DNA of 12,058 bases from DASZZX01 sp036260415. Lineage in GTDB: Bacteria; Actinomycetota; Nitriliruptoria; Nitriliruptorales; JAHWKO01. The notes beneath the pieces were generated by a model, which worked only from the letters and a program-made list of their open reading frames with translations, was not told the DNA's origin and ran no database searches. Below, piece by piece: positions 1-6,823 of this stretch. Numbering within the stretch: position 1 is the first letter of the stretch; each line of letters starts with the position of its first letter. The position numbers and the translations under genes are program-made. The stretch covers positions 1-12,058 of the forward strand of contig DASZZX010000403.1 of assembly GCA_036260415.1 (NCBI GenBank), read 5' to 3'.

Positions 1-2048
1 GTCGCGGACGGCGACGGTGAGGCGGTCGGCGACGCCTCCGACGTCGGTGTGGCGGAGGACATCGGACCCGGCGCCGGGGCGACCCCGCGGGACATCGGCG
101 GCCCGGGACGTCGACGCCCGTCGCTGAGGTCGCCCGGCTCGGGGAACTCCTCCGGCGGCACGGCCTCGAGCAACCGCTGCGCGGCGTCCCGCCACACCTG
201 CGCCGGGAGGGTCCCGCCGAAGACCCGTGGGATGCCGGCGATGCCGACCAGCGGGCGGCGCTCGTCGGGGTCGCCGACCCAGACCGCGAGCGACAGGTTG
301 GGCGTGTAGCCGGCGAACCACGCGTCGACGAACTCGTTGGTGGTCCCGGTCTTGCCCGCTTGCGGGCGGTCGATACGGGCACCCGTGCCGGTCCCCTCCG
401 CGACCACACGCTGCAGGATCTGGTTCACGGTGCGAGCGATGTCACGATCGACGGCGTCGTAGCAGCGGCCGTCGTCGCGTTCGCCGAGCCCATCCGGGCG
501 CCCTTCGAGGACCTCCGCAGACGGTATCCGCTCGGCGGGCGGCTCCAGCTCCCGCCCGTCGGCCCCACGGACCTCCAGCACCGCCCTGGCAGGACAGGCC
601 ACACCGTCGTTGGCGAGCGTGGCGTACGCGCTGGCCAGGTCGAGCACGGTGGGGCCACGGGTCGTGCCGCCGATGCCGATCAGGCCGACCGGCTCGATCG
701 GGCTGCGCACCCCGAGCCGGGACAGGATCTCTACGACCCGGTCGGGTCCCACCTCCAAACCGAGCCGGGCGTACACGGTGTTCACCGACCGCACCAAGGC
801 ACGTTCCAACGTCAGCGACCCGTAACCGCGGCCGTCGGCGTTGTGCACCGGCTTGGGGCCGCCCACGTCCAGTGTCCGGGGGGCGGGGTAGCGACGCGAC
901 GGTGCGATGCCCTGCTCCATGGCGACGGTCAGCACGAACGGCTTGAAGGCCGAGCCGGGTTGGCGCTGCGCCTGGGTCGCCAGGTTGAACTGGGCGTAGT
1001 TGGTCGACGAGTAGCTCCTGGTGTCGCCGTAGAAGTCCCAGCCGCCGTGCATCGCGAGGATGTCGCCGGTCCGCGGGTCGAGCGCCACCGCCCCCGCCTC
1101 CACACCGGTCTGCGGCGTGGGGACGTTGCCGCGCACGGCCTCCTCGAGCTTGGCCTGCGCCCCGAGGTCGATGGTGGTGGTGACCTGCAACCCTCCGGTC
1201 AGCACCTGCTCCGGGCCGTAGGTGGCCTCCAGGGTGGACCGCACGTAGGTCACGAAGTGGGGAAGGAGCGCGGTGAGAGGTTCACGCGGGCGGACCTCCA
1301 ACGGCTCGGAGCGGGCCGCCCCCGCCTCCGCGCTGGTGAGCGAGCCCAGCGCGACCATCCGATCCAGCAGGGCGTTGCGACGTTCCAGCGCTCCCTGCTG
1401 GTCCACCCGCGGGTTGCGCCGTGACGGGGCTGGAAGCACCTGCACGAGCGCCGCCGCCTGCGCCGCGGACAGCTCGCTGGCGTGGATCCCGAAGTAGGTG
1501 AGAGCGGCCGCCTCGATGCCGTACGCGCCCTCACCGAAGTAGACGGTGTTGAGGTAGCGCTCGAGGATCCCGCGCTTGCCCACGTCCCGCTCGAGCTGGA
1601 TCGAGATCACCGCCTCGCGCACCTTGCGCGCCACGGTCCGTTCCCGCTGCGTGAAGGCGTTCTTGACGTACTGCTGTGTGAGCGTCGAGCCGCCCTGGTG
1701 CACACCACCTGTGCGCAGGTTGCTCCACACGGCCCGCAGCAGAGCCATGGGGTCCACGCCCCGGTGCTCGTAGAACCGCGCATCCTCGTGCGCGACGACC
1801 GCCTCGAGCGTGACGTCGCTGATCGACTCCAGGCCGACCACGCGGCGGTCCACCTCCGAGCTGAAGCGCGCCAACGGCGTGCCGTCGCGTGCGAGCACCA
1901 CGGAGGGTCCGGTCAGCGCGGCGGGGTCGGGCACGTCCCAACGCACCTGCAACGCGAGCCACGCGAAGAACGCGACCAAGGCCACACTCGCCACGATCGC
2001 GCTCGCACCAATCCAGAGCAGGCGGCGGACCAGCTCGTGAGCGGACAC
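1..2048 (-). CDS. Class A penicillin-binding protein (bifunctional transglycosylase/transpeptidase), C-terminus cut by window edge
   Basis: This enzyme polymerises lipid II into glycan strands and cross-links the stem peptides, acting at the outer face of the membrane. The start is GTG at 2048. It is the only possible start near there, because an in-frame TAG lies 12 bases upstream (2058-2060). The 682 visible codons are open to the window edge. There is a short cytoplasmic stretch and a membrane helix at about residues 10-33. The family-51 glycosyltransferase domain follows, with EDARFYEH (catalytic Glu88), GGSTLTQQYVKN and ILERYLNTVYFG. The transpeptidase domain has SAFK (nucleophile Ser366, Lys369), SVN (421-423) and KTGTT (566-570). 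The last 40 or so residues are Pro/Ser/Thr-rich, a common disordered tail in actinobacterial PBP1 proteins. All catalytic motifs are intact. It is divergent from the small membrane gene at 2140 and appears leaderless. Family assignment is secure; which PBP1 paralogue it is cannot be told. Confidence 0.95.
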   Translation of the reverse strand, partial: MSAHELVRRLLWIGASAIVASVALVAFFAWLALQVRWDVPDPAALTGPSVVLARDGTPLARFSSEVDRRVVGLESISDVTLEAVVAHEDARFYEHRGVDPMALLRAVWSNLRTGGVHQGGSTLTQQYVKNAFTQRERTVARKVREAVISIQLERDVGKRGILERYLNTVYFGEGAYGIEAAALTYFGIHASELSAAQAAALVQVLPAPSRRNPRVDQQGALERRNALLDRMVALGSLTSAEAGAARSEPLEVRPREPLTALLPHFVTYVRSTLEATYGPEQVLTGGLQVTTTIDLGAQAKLEEAVRGNVPTPQTGVEAGAVALDPRTGDILAMHGGWDFYGDTRSYSSTNYAQFNLATQAQRQPGSAFKPFVLTVAMEQGIAPSRRYPAPRTLDVGGPKPVHNADGRGYGSLTLERALVRSVNTVYARLGLEVGPDRVVEILSRLGVRSPIEPVGLIGIGGTTRGPTVLDLASAYATLANDGVACPARAVLEVRGADGRELEPPAERIPSAEVLEGRPDGLGERDDGRCYDAVDRDIARTVNQILQRVVAEGTGTGARIDRPQAGKTGTTNEFVDAWFAGYTPNLSLAVWVGDPDERRPLVGIAGIPRVFGGTLPAQVWRDAAQRLLEAVPPEEFPEPGDLSDGRRRPGPPMSRGVAPAPGPMSSATPTSEASPTASPSPSA

Positions 2049-2054
2049 GCTGGC

Positions 2055-2060
2055 AGCCTA
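2055..2060 (-). promoter_or_regulatory. Probable -10 element of a leaderless promoter for the penicillin-binding protein gene
   Basis: On the minus strand TAGGCT is followed by exactly six bases (GCCAGC) and then the GTG start. No Shine-Dalgarno sequence lies between. TANNNT is the usual actinobacterial -10 form, and six to seven bases to the start codon puts transcription initiation on the codon itself. The same spacing occurs at 2128 and 8910. No good -35 box is seen. Confidence 0.5.
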
Positions 2061-2127
2061 GGTGTGCGCGCCGCAGGCAGACCAGGTGCGGGTGCCGGCG
2101 CCGCGGTGCGGCTGCGATAGCGGCCCG

Positions 2128-2133
2128 TACCAT
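2128..2133 (+). promoter_or_regulatory. Probable -10 element (TACCAT) of a leaderless promoter for the DUF2905 gene
   Basis: TACCAT ends six bases before the ATG at 2140, and there is no ribosome binding site in the gap. The surrounding 14 bases (2123-2136) are identical to those at 8905-8918 in front of the cysteine desulfurase gene, which has the same six-base spacing. No clear -35 box is present. Confidence 0.55.
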
Positions 2134-2139
2134 CGCTGC

Positions 2140-2358
2140 ATGAACCGCACCGCCGGTCTGCTGCTGGTCGCGCTGGGCGCGGGCGCCGTCGTGCTCGGCC
2201 TGATTGTGTGGGCGGGCGGCCTGTCGTGGTTCGGACGGTTGCCGGGTGACATCCGCATCGGGGGGGAGAACACCCGCGTCTTCATCCCGCTGGGGTCGAT
2301 GCTGGTGGTGTCGGTGGTCCTCACGGTCCTGCTCAGCGTGATCAGCCGCTTCCTCTAG
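2140..2358 (+). CDS. Small two-helix membrane protein, DUF2905 family
   Basis: This 72-residue protein has a hydrophobic helix at about residues 5-24, a short polar loop with WFGRLPGDIRI and ENTRVFIPLGS, and a second hydrophobic helix at about 46-69. The loop motif (F-GRLPGDI followed by an aromatic/proline turn) and the length match the DUF2905 family of uncharacterised inner-membrane proteins. I chose ATG at 2140 rather than the in-frame upstream ATG at 2062. The protein similarity begins at MNRTAG, a -10-like TACCAT sits six bases before 2140, and the 26 extra upstream residues look non-biological. It is divergent from the penicillin-binding protein gene and convergent with the methyltransferase. 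No function is known to me. Confidence 0.85.
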   Translation: MNRTAGLLLVALGAGAVVLGLIVWAGGLSWFGRLPGDIRIGGENTRVFIPLGSMLVVSVVLTVLLSVISRFL

Positions 2359-2404
2359 CGCAGAGCAGTGGGACCCGGATGACGGACGCGCTCCGACCGG
2401 GGGA

Positions 2405-3322
2405 TCACGAGGGCTTGCGCGACCCCGACGGTCGCGGGGCGCGGCAGAGTGCGATCAGGTCGAGGCTGTCGTGGAGCCGGTCCGCGCGCACCTGGAACCA
2501 GGCGGTGCCCACGCGGTGCACGAGCGCTCGCATGCCGGCGGGCCACCGGGCGGGCGGTGTGGCTGCCAGCACCTGCGGCAGCGGCCGACGCAGCAGCCGC
2601 TCGACGGTGCGCAGCCGCGCCCCGTGGTGCACGCCGAGGACGGATCCCACCCGCAACCCTGCCGAGGCGAGCTCCTCCACCAGCTCGTCAGGGGCGAACT
2701 CACGCACGTGGAAGGGGTTGAGCGGCGCGGACACGGGGCTGAACGTCAGACGGTTCGGTGTGGCCAACAGCAGTTCACCGTCGGGGCGCAGGACCCGCGC
2801 CAGGCTGGCCAAGTAGCGGGGGACGTCCCAGACGTGCTCGATGACCTGGAGCGACACCACCAGGTCGAACCGGCCGTCCTCGAACGGCAGCCGGCTCAGC
2901 TCAGCCCGGACGGCCGCGACGGCCGGGTACGTGCGAGCGACGTGCGCCACGGCCGCCAGGTCGAGGTCGACCCCGACCACCCGGGAGGCGCCGGCGGCGG
3001 CGAGCAGGTCGGCACCGTAGCCCTCCCCGCAGCCGGCATCCAGGACCTGGCGGTGCGCCGCCTTCGCGGCTGCCAGCCGGTAGGCGACGAGGTGGCGCTC
3101 GTACCAGTAGCGCTCGTCGGGGATGCCGGGCAGGGTGCGCTCGCCCGTGAGGGCGAGTGGTGGCGGGTCCCGGGTGCGTCCGCCCCTGAGGGCGAGTGGT
3201 GGCGGGTCCCGGGTGCGCCCGCCCGTGTGGGCGAGTGGTGGCGGGTCCCGGGTGCGCCCGGCCCTGTGGGCGAGCCGGCGGGGTGGCCTCACTCCCCTCC
3301 GTCCTGGCCTCGTGCCGTTCAA
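2405..3322 (-). CDS. Class I SAM-dependent methyltransferase with a repeat-bearing N-terminus
   Basis: The enzyme transfers a methyl group from S-adenosylmethionine to an unseen substrate. The Rossmann core shows motif I LDAGCGEGYG (94-103), the acidic SAM-ribose residue in VGVDLD (116-121), and FDLVVSLQVIEHV (152-164), then an ATPNRLTFSP segment. The conserved family part seems to begin at LTGERTLPGIPDERYWYERH (58-77). From memory this resembles M. tuberculosis Rv3030, a methyltransferase next to methylglucose lipopolysaccharide genes and divergent from the ETF genes, as here. Residues 22-60 are three copies of a 13-residue unit (GRTRDPPPLAxxG) encoded by a 39-bp DNA repeat. Possible starts are TTG at 3322 (listed, weak ribosome site) and GTG at 3292, which has GGAGG only three bases upstream. 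No ATG, GTG or TTG lies in frame inside the repeats, so a product from either start would contain them. The substrate is not inferable. Confidence 0.85.
   Translation of the reverse strand: MNGTRPGRRGVRPPRRLAHRAGRTRDPPPLAHTGGRTRDPPPLALRGGRTRDPPPLALTGERTLPGIPDERYWYERHLVAYRLAAAKAAHRQVLDAGCGEGYGADLLAAAGASRVVGVDLDLAAVAHVARTYPAVAAVRAELSRLPFEDGRFDLVVSLQVIEHVWDVPRYLASLARVLRPDGELLLATPNRLTFSPVSAPLNPFHVREFAPDELVEELASAGLRVGSVLGVHHGARLRTVERLLRRPLPQVLAATPPARWPAGMRALVHRVGTAWFQVRADRLHDSLDLIALCRAPRPSGSRKPS
2418..2436. terminator. GC-rich stem-loop at the convergent gene ends, possible weak terminator
   Basis: CGCGACC and GGTCGCG form a perfect 7-bp stem with a 5-base loop (CCGAC). It lies inside the last codons of the methyltransferase and 60 bases after the DUF2905 stop. 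There is no run of T on either strand, so it is not a classical intrinsic terminator. Its position between two converging genes is the main reason to list it. Confidence 0.3.
3143..3275. repeat. 39-bp tandem repeat, three full copies plus a partial fourth
   Basis: Copies lie at 3143-3181, 3182-3220 and 3221-3259, with a degraded partial copy at 3260-3275. The shared core is ggcgagtggtggcgggtccc plus cgggtgcg. Copies differ by a few substitutions, mostly at the unit ends. The unit is 13 codons, so copy-number change would keep the methyltransferase frame. The encoded unit ends in LTG or RG followed by xRT, like the conserved LTGERT just downstream. Confidence 0.9.
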
Positions 3323-3501
3323 CCCCGGGTGGACCGCCCGATTTGACGGTCACACGCTGCGAACGCTAGCAAGCACGGTACGTTGACGAGCCGCCGGCGC
3401 GGCCGCGTCCACTCGGACCGTCCGACGGATCCCCCGTCCCATCCCGCTCGAGCGGCCGCGCATCGTGGGCGTCCGCATCGATCCCGAGGAAGGACCTGTC
3501 C
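3323..3501. promoter_or_regulatory. Divergent control region between the methyltransferase and etfB
   Basis: This is the largest gap between genes in the window. On the plus strand TTGACG (3343-3348) is spaced 18 bases from TAGCAA (3367-3372), and a second -10-like TACGTT lies at 3379-3384. Either gives an etfB leader of over 100 bases. On the minus strand TAGCGT (3368-3363) could serve the methyltransferase. The leader contains short palindromes such as CGGACCGTCCG near 3414-3424, but I recognise no riboswitch. The promoter calls are pattern-based only. Confidence 0.4.
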
Positions 3502-4290
3502 GTGAAGGTCATCGTCCCCGTCAAGCGCGTGCCTGACACGGCGGGCGACAAGCCGCTCGATCCCCACGACGGGACCCTCGACCGCGACCGCGTCGAGATG
3601 GTGCTCTGCCCGATGAACGAGTACTCCATCGAGGAGGCGGTGCGCCTCAAGGAGCAGCACGGAGCGGAGGTCCGGGTGCTCCTGGTCGGGCCACAGAGCG
3701 CCCAGTCGGTGGTGCGCAAGGCGCTGTCGTACGGGCTCGACTCGGCGGTGCAGATCAGCGACGACGCGATCGCCGGTTCCGACGCCATCGCGACCGCCAA
3801 GGTCATCGCCGCCGCCCTCCGTCAGGAGGAGTTCGACCTGATCCTGATGGGTGCCCAGGCGACCGATGCGCGCACCTCCATCGTCCCGGCCGCGGTCGCC
3901 GAACTGCTCGGCCTGCCGGCGCTGACGTACGCCCGCCGGCTGCAGATCGACGGTGATCGGGTGACCGTCGACCGCGAGTCGGACGAGGGATGGGACGTGG
4001 TCGAGTCGACCCTGCCGGCGGTCGTGTCGGTGGTCGAGGCGATCAACGAACCGCGCTACCCCTCGTTCAAGGGGATCATGGCCGCGAAGTCCAAACCGCT
4101 GGATGTCAAGCAGCTGAGCGAACTGGGGTTGGACGCCTCCGAGGTCGGTTTGGCGCACTCGTGGGCCGAGGTCCTCGACTTCGAGCCGCGCCCGCCCAAG
4201 GAGCCCGGCCGCCAGGTCCACGACGACGGCACCGGCGAGGTCGGGGCGCAGGCGCTGGTGGACTGGCTGGTCGAGCACAAGATCCTCTGA
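3502..4290 (+). CDS. etfB: Electron transfer flavoprotein, beta subunit
   Basis: EtfB pairs with EtfA to form the soluble FAD/AMP heterodimer. It takes electrons from acyl-CoA and other dehydrogenases and hands them to the ETF:quinone oxidoreductase or a related acceptor. The 262-residue length is typical. It begins MKVIVPVKRVPD, the family opening. The AMP-site segment is LILMGAQATDARTSIVPAAVAELLG (about 114-137), and the signature VVEAINEPRYPSFKGIMAAKSK is at 177-198. The start is GTG at 3502, with a strong ribosome site (GAGGAAGGA) ending about seven bases upstream. etfA follows after 36 bases, so the two are surely co-transcribed. The sequence looks like the canonical catabolic ETF rather than a bifurcating type, but residue inspection alone cannot exclude that. 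Confidence 0.97.
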   Translation: MKVIVPVKRVPDTAGDKPLDPHDGTLDRDRVEMVLCPMNEYSIEEAVRLKEQHGAEVRVLLVGPQSAQSVVRKALSYGLDSAVQISDDAIAGSDAIATAKVIAAALRQEEFDLILMGAQATDARTSIVPAAVAELLGLPALTYARRLQIDGDRVTVDRESDEGWDVVESTLPAVVSVVEAINEPRYPSFKGIMAAKSKPLDVKQLSELGLDASEVGLAHSWAEVLDFEPRPPKEPGRQVHDDGTGEVGAQALVDWLVEHKIL

Positions 4291-4326
4291 CCCGAACGCC
4301 TCGCCACGCGACCGGAGCCTCCGCAG

Positions 4327-5310
4327 ATGAGCGAACTGCTGGTCCTGATCGACCACGCCGGTGGCGCACCCCGCAAGGTCTCCACCCAGATGCTGACCCG
4401 CGCACGCGTGCTGGCAGCCGCCACCGTGTCACCGGTGTCGGCGGTCGGGGTCGGCGCGGGTGCCGCGCGGACCGCCGACCGGCTGGGACAGTTCGGTGCG
4501 CAGAAGCTGTACGTCTGGGACTCGGAGGAGGCCACCCGCTACGTCACCCTCCCAGTGGTCGAGGCGTTGCAGCAGGTCTTCGAGCGGTCGGGGGCACGCA
4601 GGCTGCTGTTCCCCTCGACCAACTTCCACAAGGATGTCGCCGCCCGGCTGGCGGTACGACTCGGGGCCGGCATCATCACCGACGCGTCCGATCTGCAGCT
4701 GTCGGACGGGGACATGATCGTCAGCAAGGACGTGTTCGGGGGAGCGACCATCACCCGCTCGCACGTCCGTGGCGACCGCCCCGCGCTGATCGGTGTGAAA
4801 CCCAACGCGTTCGCGGCGGAGGAGGTCGCAGGCGGCCCGGTGGAGGTCGTGGACCTCGACGTGGCGCTCAGCGACGAGGCCAGGCGGTCGAGGGTGGTGG
4901 AGGTGGTCGCCCAGGCAGCGGGCGATCGCCCCGACGTCGGCGAAGCGTCGATCGTGGTGGCTGGTGGGCGGGGCTTGGGCGACGCCTCCGGCTTCGAGCT
5001 GATCGGCGAGCTCGCCGACGTGCTGGGTGCGGGTGTCGGAGCGTCGCGGGCGGCGGCGGACGCCGGCTGGATCCCCCACCGCCACCAGATCGGCCAGACC
5101 GGCAAGACCGTCGCCCCGCAGCTGTACATCGGTGCGGGGATCTCCGGGGCGATCCAGCACCGCGCCGGGATGCAGACGTCGCAGCTGATCGTCGCGATCA
5201 ACAAGGATCCCGAGGCGCCGATCTTCCAAATCGCCGACCTCGGCGTCGTCGGCGACCTCTACAAGGTCGTGCCCAGGTTGATCGAGGAGATCCGCCGGCG
5301 CCAGGGTTGA
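4327..5310 (+). CDS. etfA: Electron transfer flavoprotein, alpha subunit
   Basis: EtfA is the FAD-binding partner of EtfB. The N-terminal domain (about 1-195) has the Rossmann-like fold shared with EtfB. The C-terminal FAD domain holds VVAGGRGLG (210-218), GASRAAADAGW (238-248), HQIGQTGKTVAPQLYIGAGI (253-272) with GAIQH (274-278), and VAINKDPEAPIFQIADLGVVGDL (289-311). These are the residues that cradle the FAD isoalloxazine and pyrophosphate in known ETFs. The length of 327 residues is normal. ATG at 4327 is preceded by GGAG nine bases upstream. The gene ends 42 bases before the ligase-like gene. It is intact, with no odd residues in the FAD motifs. Confidence 0.97.
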   Translation: MSELLVLIDHAGGAPRKVSTQMLTRARVLAAATVSPVSAVGVGAGAARTADRLGQFGAQKLYVWDSEEATRYVTLPVVEALQQVFERSGARRLLFPSTNFHKDVAARLAVRLGAGIITDASDLQLSDGDMIVSKDVFGGATITRSHVRGDRPALIGVKPNAFAAEEVAGGPVEVVDLDVALSDEARRSRVVEVVAQAAGDRPDVGEASIVVAGGRGLGDASGFELIGELADVLGAGVGASRAAADAGWIPHRHQIGQTGKTVAPQLYIGAGISGAIQHRAGMQTSQLIVAINKDPEAPIFQIADLGVVGDLYKVVPRLIEEIRRRQG

Positions 5311-5323
5311 CCCCGCCCGGGGT

Positions 5324-5329
5324 TACGCT
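5324..5329 (+). promoter_or_regulatory. Possible -10 element (TACGCT) ahead of the ligase-like gene
   Basis: The string GGTTACGCT lies in the 42-base gap after etfA, 23 bases before the GTG at 5353. It resembles GGTTACGAT at 11270-11277 upstream of the H1-like gene. No -35 box is visible at normal spacing. It may give the downstream pair its own promoter in addition to readthrough from etfBA. Confidence 0.35.
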
Positions 5330-5352
5330 GCGCCCACCGACCAGGGGGACCG

Positions 5353-6762
5353 GTGGTCAGCTGGGACCGTCGCAGCCCGGCCGAGCGTGACCGGATCCGC
5401 GACACGGTGCTGCGCGGATGGATGACCGCTGCGGCCGACTTCAGCCCGTTCTGGAGCGAGCGTCTGACCCGGGCCGGCGTGTCGGCCGCGGAGATCCGCT
5501 CGCCCGAGGACCTGCAGCGGGTGCCGCCCGTCCGCGAACTGGAGCTGCTCGACGCGGGCGGTCCAGGCAGCCCGGCGCTGCTGCTGCGACCGCGCGAGGA
5601 GCAGATCAAGGCGCGGGCCAGCCTGGTCACGCTGATGCGGATCGCACGCGGCATCCGACGGGAGGGTGACGGGGGCAAAGCCACGGTGCTGCTCGGCGAG
5701 TACAAGCCCATCCACCTGCACGCGAGCGGGCGAGACCGACGTCTCGCCATCGCCTACACCCGGTCGGACCTCGACCGTCTGCACCGGGCCGGCGCGCGCG
5801 CCGCCGCGGTCCTGGACCTTTCCCGGGGCGACCACCTGGTCTCCGCGATCCCGGCCGACGGCACGCTGCGTTTCTGGGGGCTGTACCACCTGGCCCTCGG
5901 TGCCTCGATCCTCGCCGTGCACGCCCGACGCGTCGGCCACGGCCTGGAGGAGGTCGCTGTCGGGTTCCGGCTGGCCCCCGCCACCGTGGTGGCGGTCCCG
6001 GTCTCGGAGGCGATCCGGCTGGCCGCGACCCTCGCCGACGCCCACGTGCGGCTGTCGGGGGTGCACACGGTTGTGGTGGCCGGCCCGCCCCCGGACGTGG
6101 AGGCCCGCCGCGCCATGGTGGAAGCCTGGCAAGCGGCCGGGGCCACCCGGGGCGTGCGAGTGCTCGCCGTGTGGGCCCCGGTCGGGGCGCGCGCACTGTG
6201 GGCCGAGTGCGCCGCCGCCGCGCCCAACACCACCGGACTGCACACCTACCCTGACCTCGAGCTGCTGGAGGTCGTCGACCCTGTCAGCGGACGCCCGGTG
6301 GATCACGGTCCGGGCGATCTCACCTACACCTCCGCAGGCTGGCACGGCACCGGGCTCATCCGCTTCCGGACCGGCGACCGGGTCGGCGGCCTCACCGACG
6401 AGCCCTGTCCCGCCTGCGGGCGGACCGTCCCCCGCGTGCTCCCGGACGTCGTACCTGCGGCCTGGCAGCCGCTGGCGCGCACCGCGGACGGGCCCCGAAG
6501 GCTGGATCTGCGGGGCGCGGCCCTGGTGCTGTCGTCGGAGCCTGGTGTCGGCCCCTGGAGGGTGGAGCTGCGCGGCCCGACCGCGCGACGCGCCGGCGAC
6601 GCGTACGTGGTGCAACTCGCCGGCGAGCTGGCGCCCGCCCACCTGCGTGCGCTCGACCGACGGCTCGCCGCCGGTGTCGGGCTCGCCCCGCTCCAGCTGA
6701 TCGTGTCCGACCACGAACAGGTGGAAGCGACCGCCGACGGCGTCTTCGCCGATCGCCGCTGA
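5353..6762 (+). CDS. Divergent phenylacetate-CoA ligase-like protein (PaaK superfamily), probably lacking canonical adenylation motifs
   Basis: The layout follows PaaK-type adenylate-forming ligases. The N-terminus is FSPFWSERLTRAGVSAAEI (30-48) and SPEDLQRVPPV. The middle has AIAYTRSDLDRLHR (133-145), and GLHTYPDLELLEVVDP lies at 295-310. Near the C-terminus is DLTYTSAGW...LIRFRTGDRV (322-344) with PCPACGRTVPRV (351-362), the usual ribose-binding RTGD and cysteine-rich turn. The catalytic parts are eroded. The expected Ser/Thr/Gly-rich P-loop position reads HASGRDRR (123-130). The usual aromatic-Gly-x-Thr-Glu motif reads AVWAPVGAR (272-280). The C-terminal Gly-Lys position reads TADGVFADRR (460-469). 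It may be a non-catalytic relative or use unusual chemistry. The start GTG at 5353 has AGGGGGA a few bases upstream. It sits 16 bases before the surface protein gene, which suggests an operon. The substrate is unknown. Confidence 0.7.
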   Translation: MVSWDRRSPAERDRIRDTVLRGWMTAAADFSPFWSERLTRAGVSAAEIRSPEDLQRVPPVRELELLDAGGPGSPALLLRPREEQIKARASLVTLMRIARGIRREGDGGKATVLLGEYKPIHLHASGRDRRLAIAYTRSDLDRLHRAGARAAAVLDLSRGDHLVSAIPADGTLRFWGLYHLALGASILAVHARRVGHGLEEVAVGFRLAPATVVAVPVSEAIRLAATLADAHVRLSGVHTVVVAGPPPDVEARRAMVEAWQAAGATRGVRVLAVWAPVGARALWAECAAAAPNTTGLHTYPDLELLEVVDPVSGRPVDHGPGDLTYTSAGWHGTGLIRFRTGDRVGGLTDEPCPACGRTVPRVLPDVVPAAWQPLARTADGPRRLDLRGAALVLSSEPGVGPWRVELRGPTARRAGDAYVVQLAGELAPAHLRALDRRLAAGVGLAPLQLIVSDHEQVEATADGVFADRR

Positions 6763-6778
6763 CCGAGGAGGTCGCACC

Positions 6779-6823
6779 GTGGGCCGTGCCGCTGTGGGCC
6801 GTGCCGCTGTGGGCCGTGCCGTC
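6779..6823 (+). repeat. 15-bp tandem repeat, three copies, each beginning with GTG
   Basis: The unit gtgggccgtgccgct occurs at 6779-6793 and 6794-6808. A third copy at 6809-6823 differs only at its last base or two. It encodes (M/V)GRAA repeats at the very start of the secreted protein and is in frame, so each copy offers a GTG start. Confidence 0.9.

Noticed and set aside
360..1424. A 354-codon plus-strand open frame
   Set aside because: It is antisense to the penicillin-binding protein, whose catalytic motifs are all intact in one frame from 2048 to the window edge.
2062..2139. Longer N-terminus for the DUF2905 protein starting at ATG 2062
   Set aside because: The extra 26 residues are Cys/Arg/Pro-rich, unlike the family, and they overlap both divergent promoters.
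3143..3275. CRISPR array
   Set aside because: Units are contiguous with no unique spacers, only three to four copies, and lie within a coding frame.
3391..3501. Riboswitch in the long etfB leader
   Set aside because: Only short GC palindromes are visible. No known aptamer consensus could be recognised by eye.
5313..5352. Classical -35/-10 promoter using TTGACC at 5307-5312 with TACGCT at 5324
   Set aside because: The spacing is 11 bases, far too short for a normal promoter. Only the -10-like element was kept, at low confidence.
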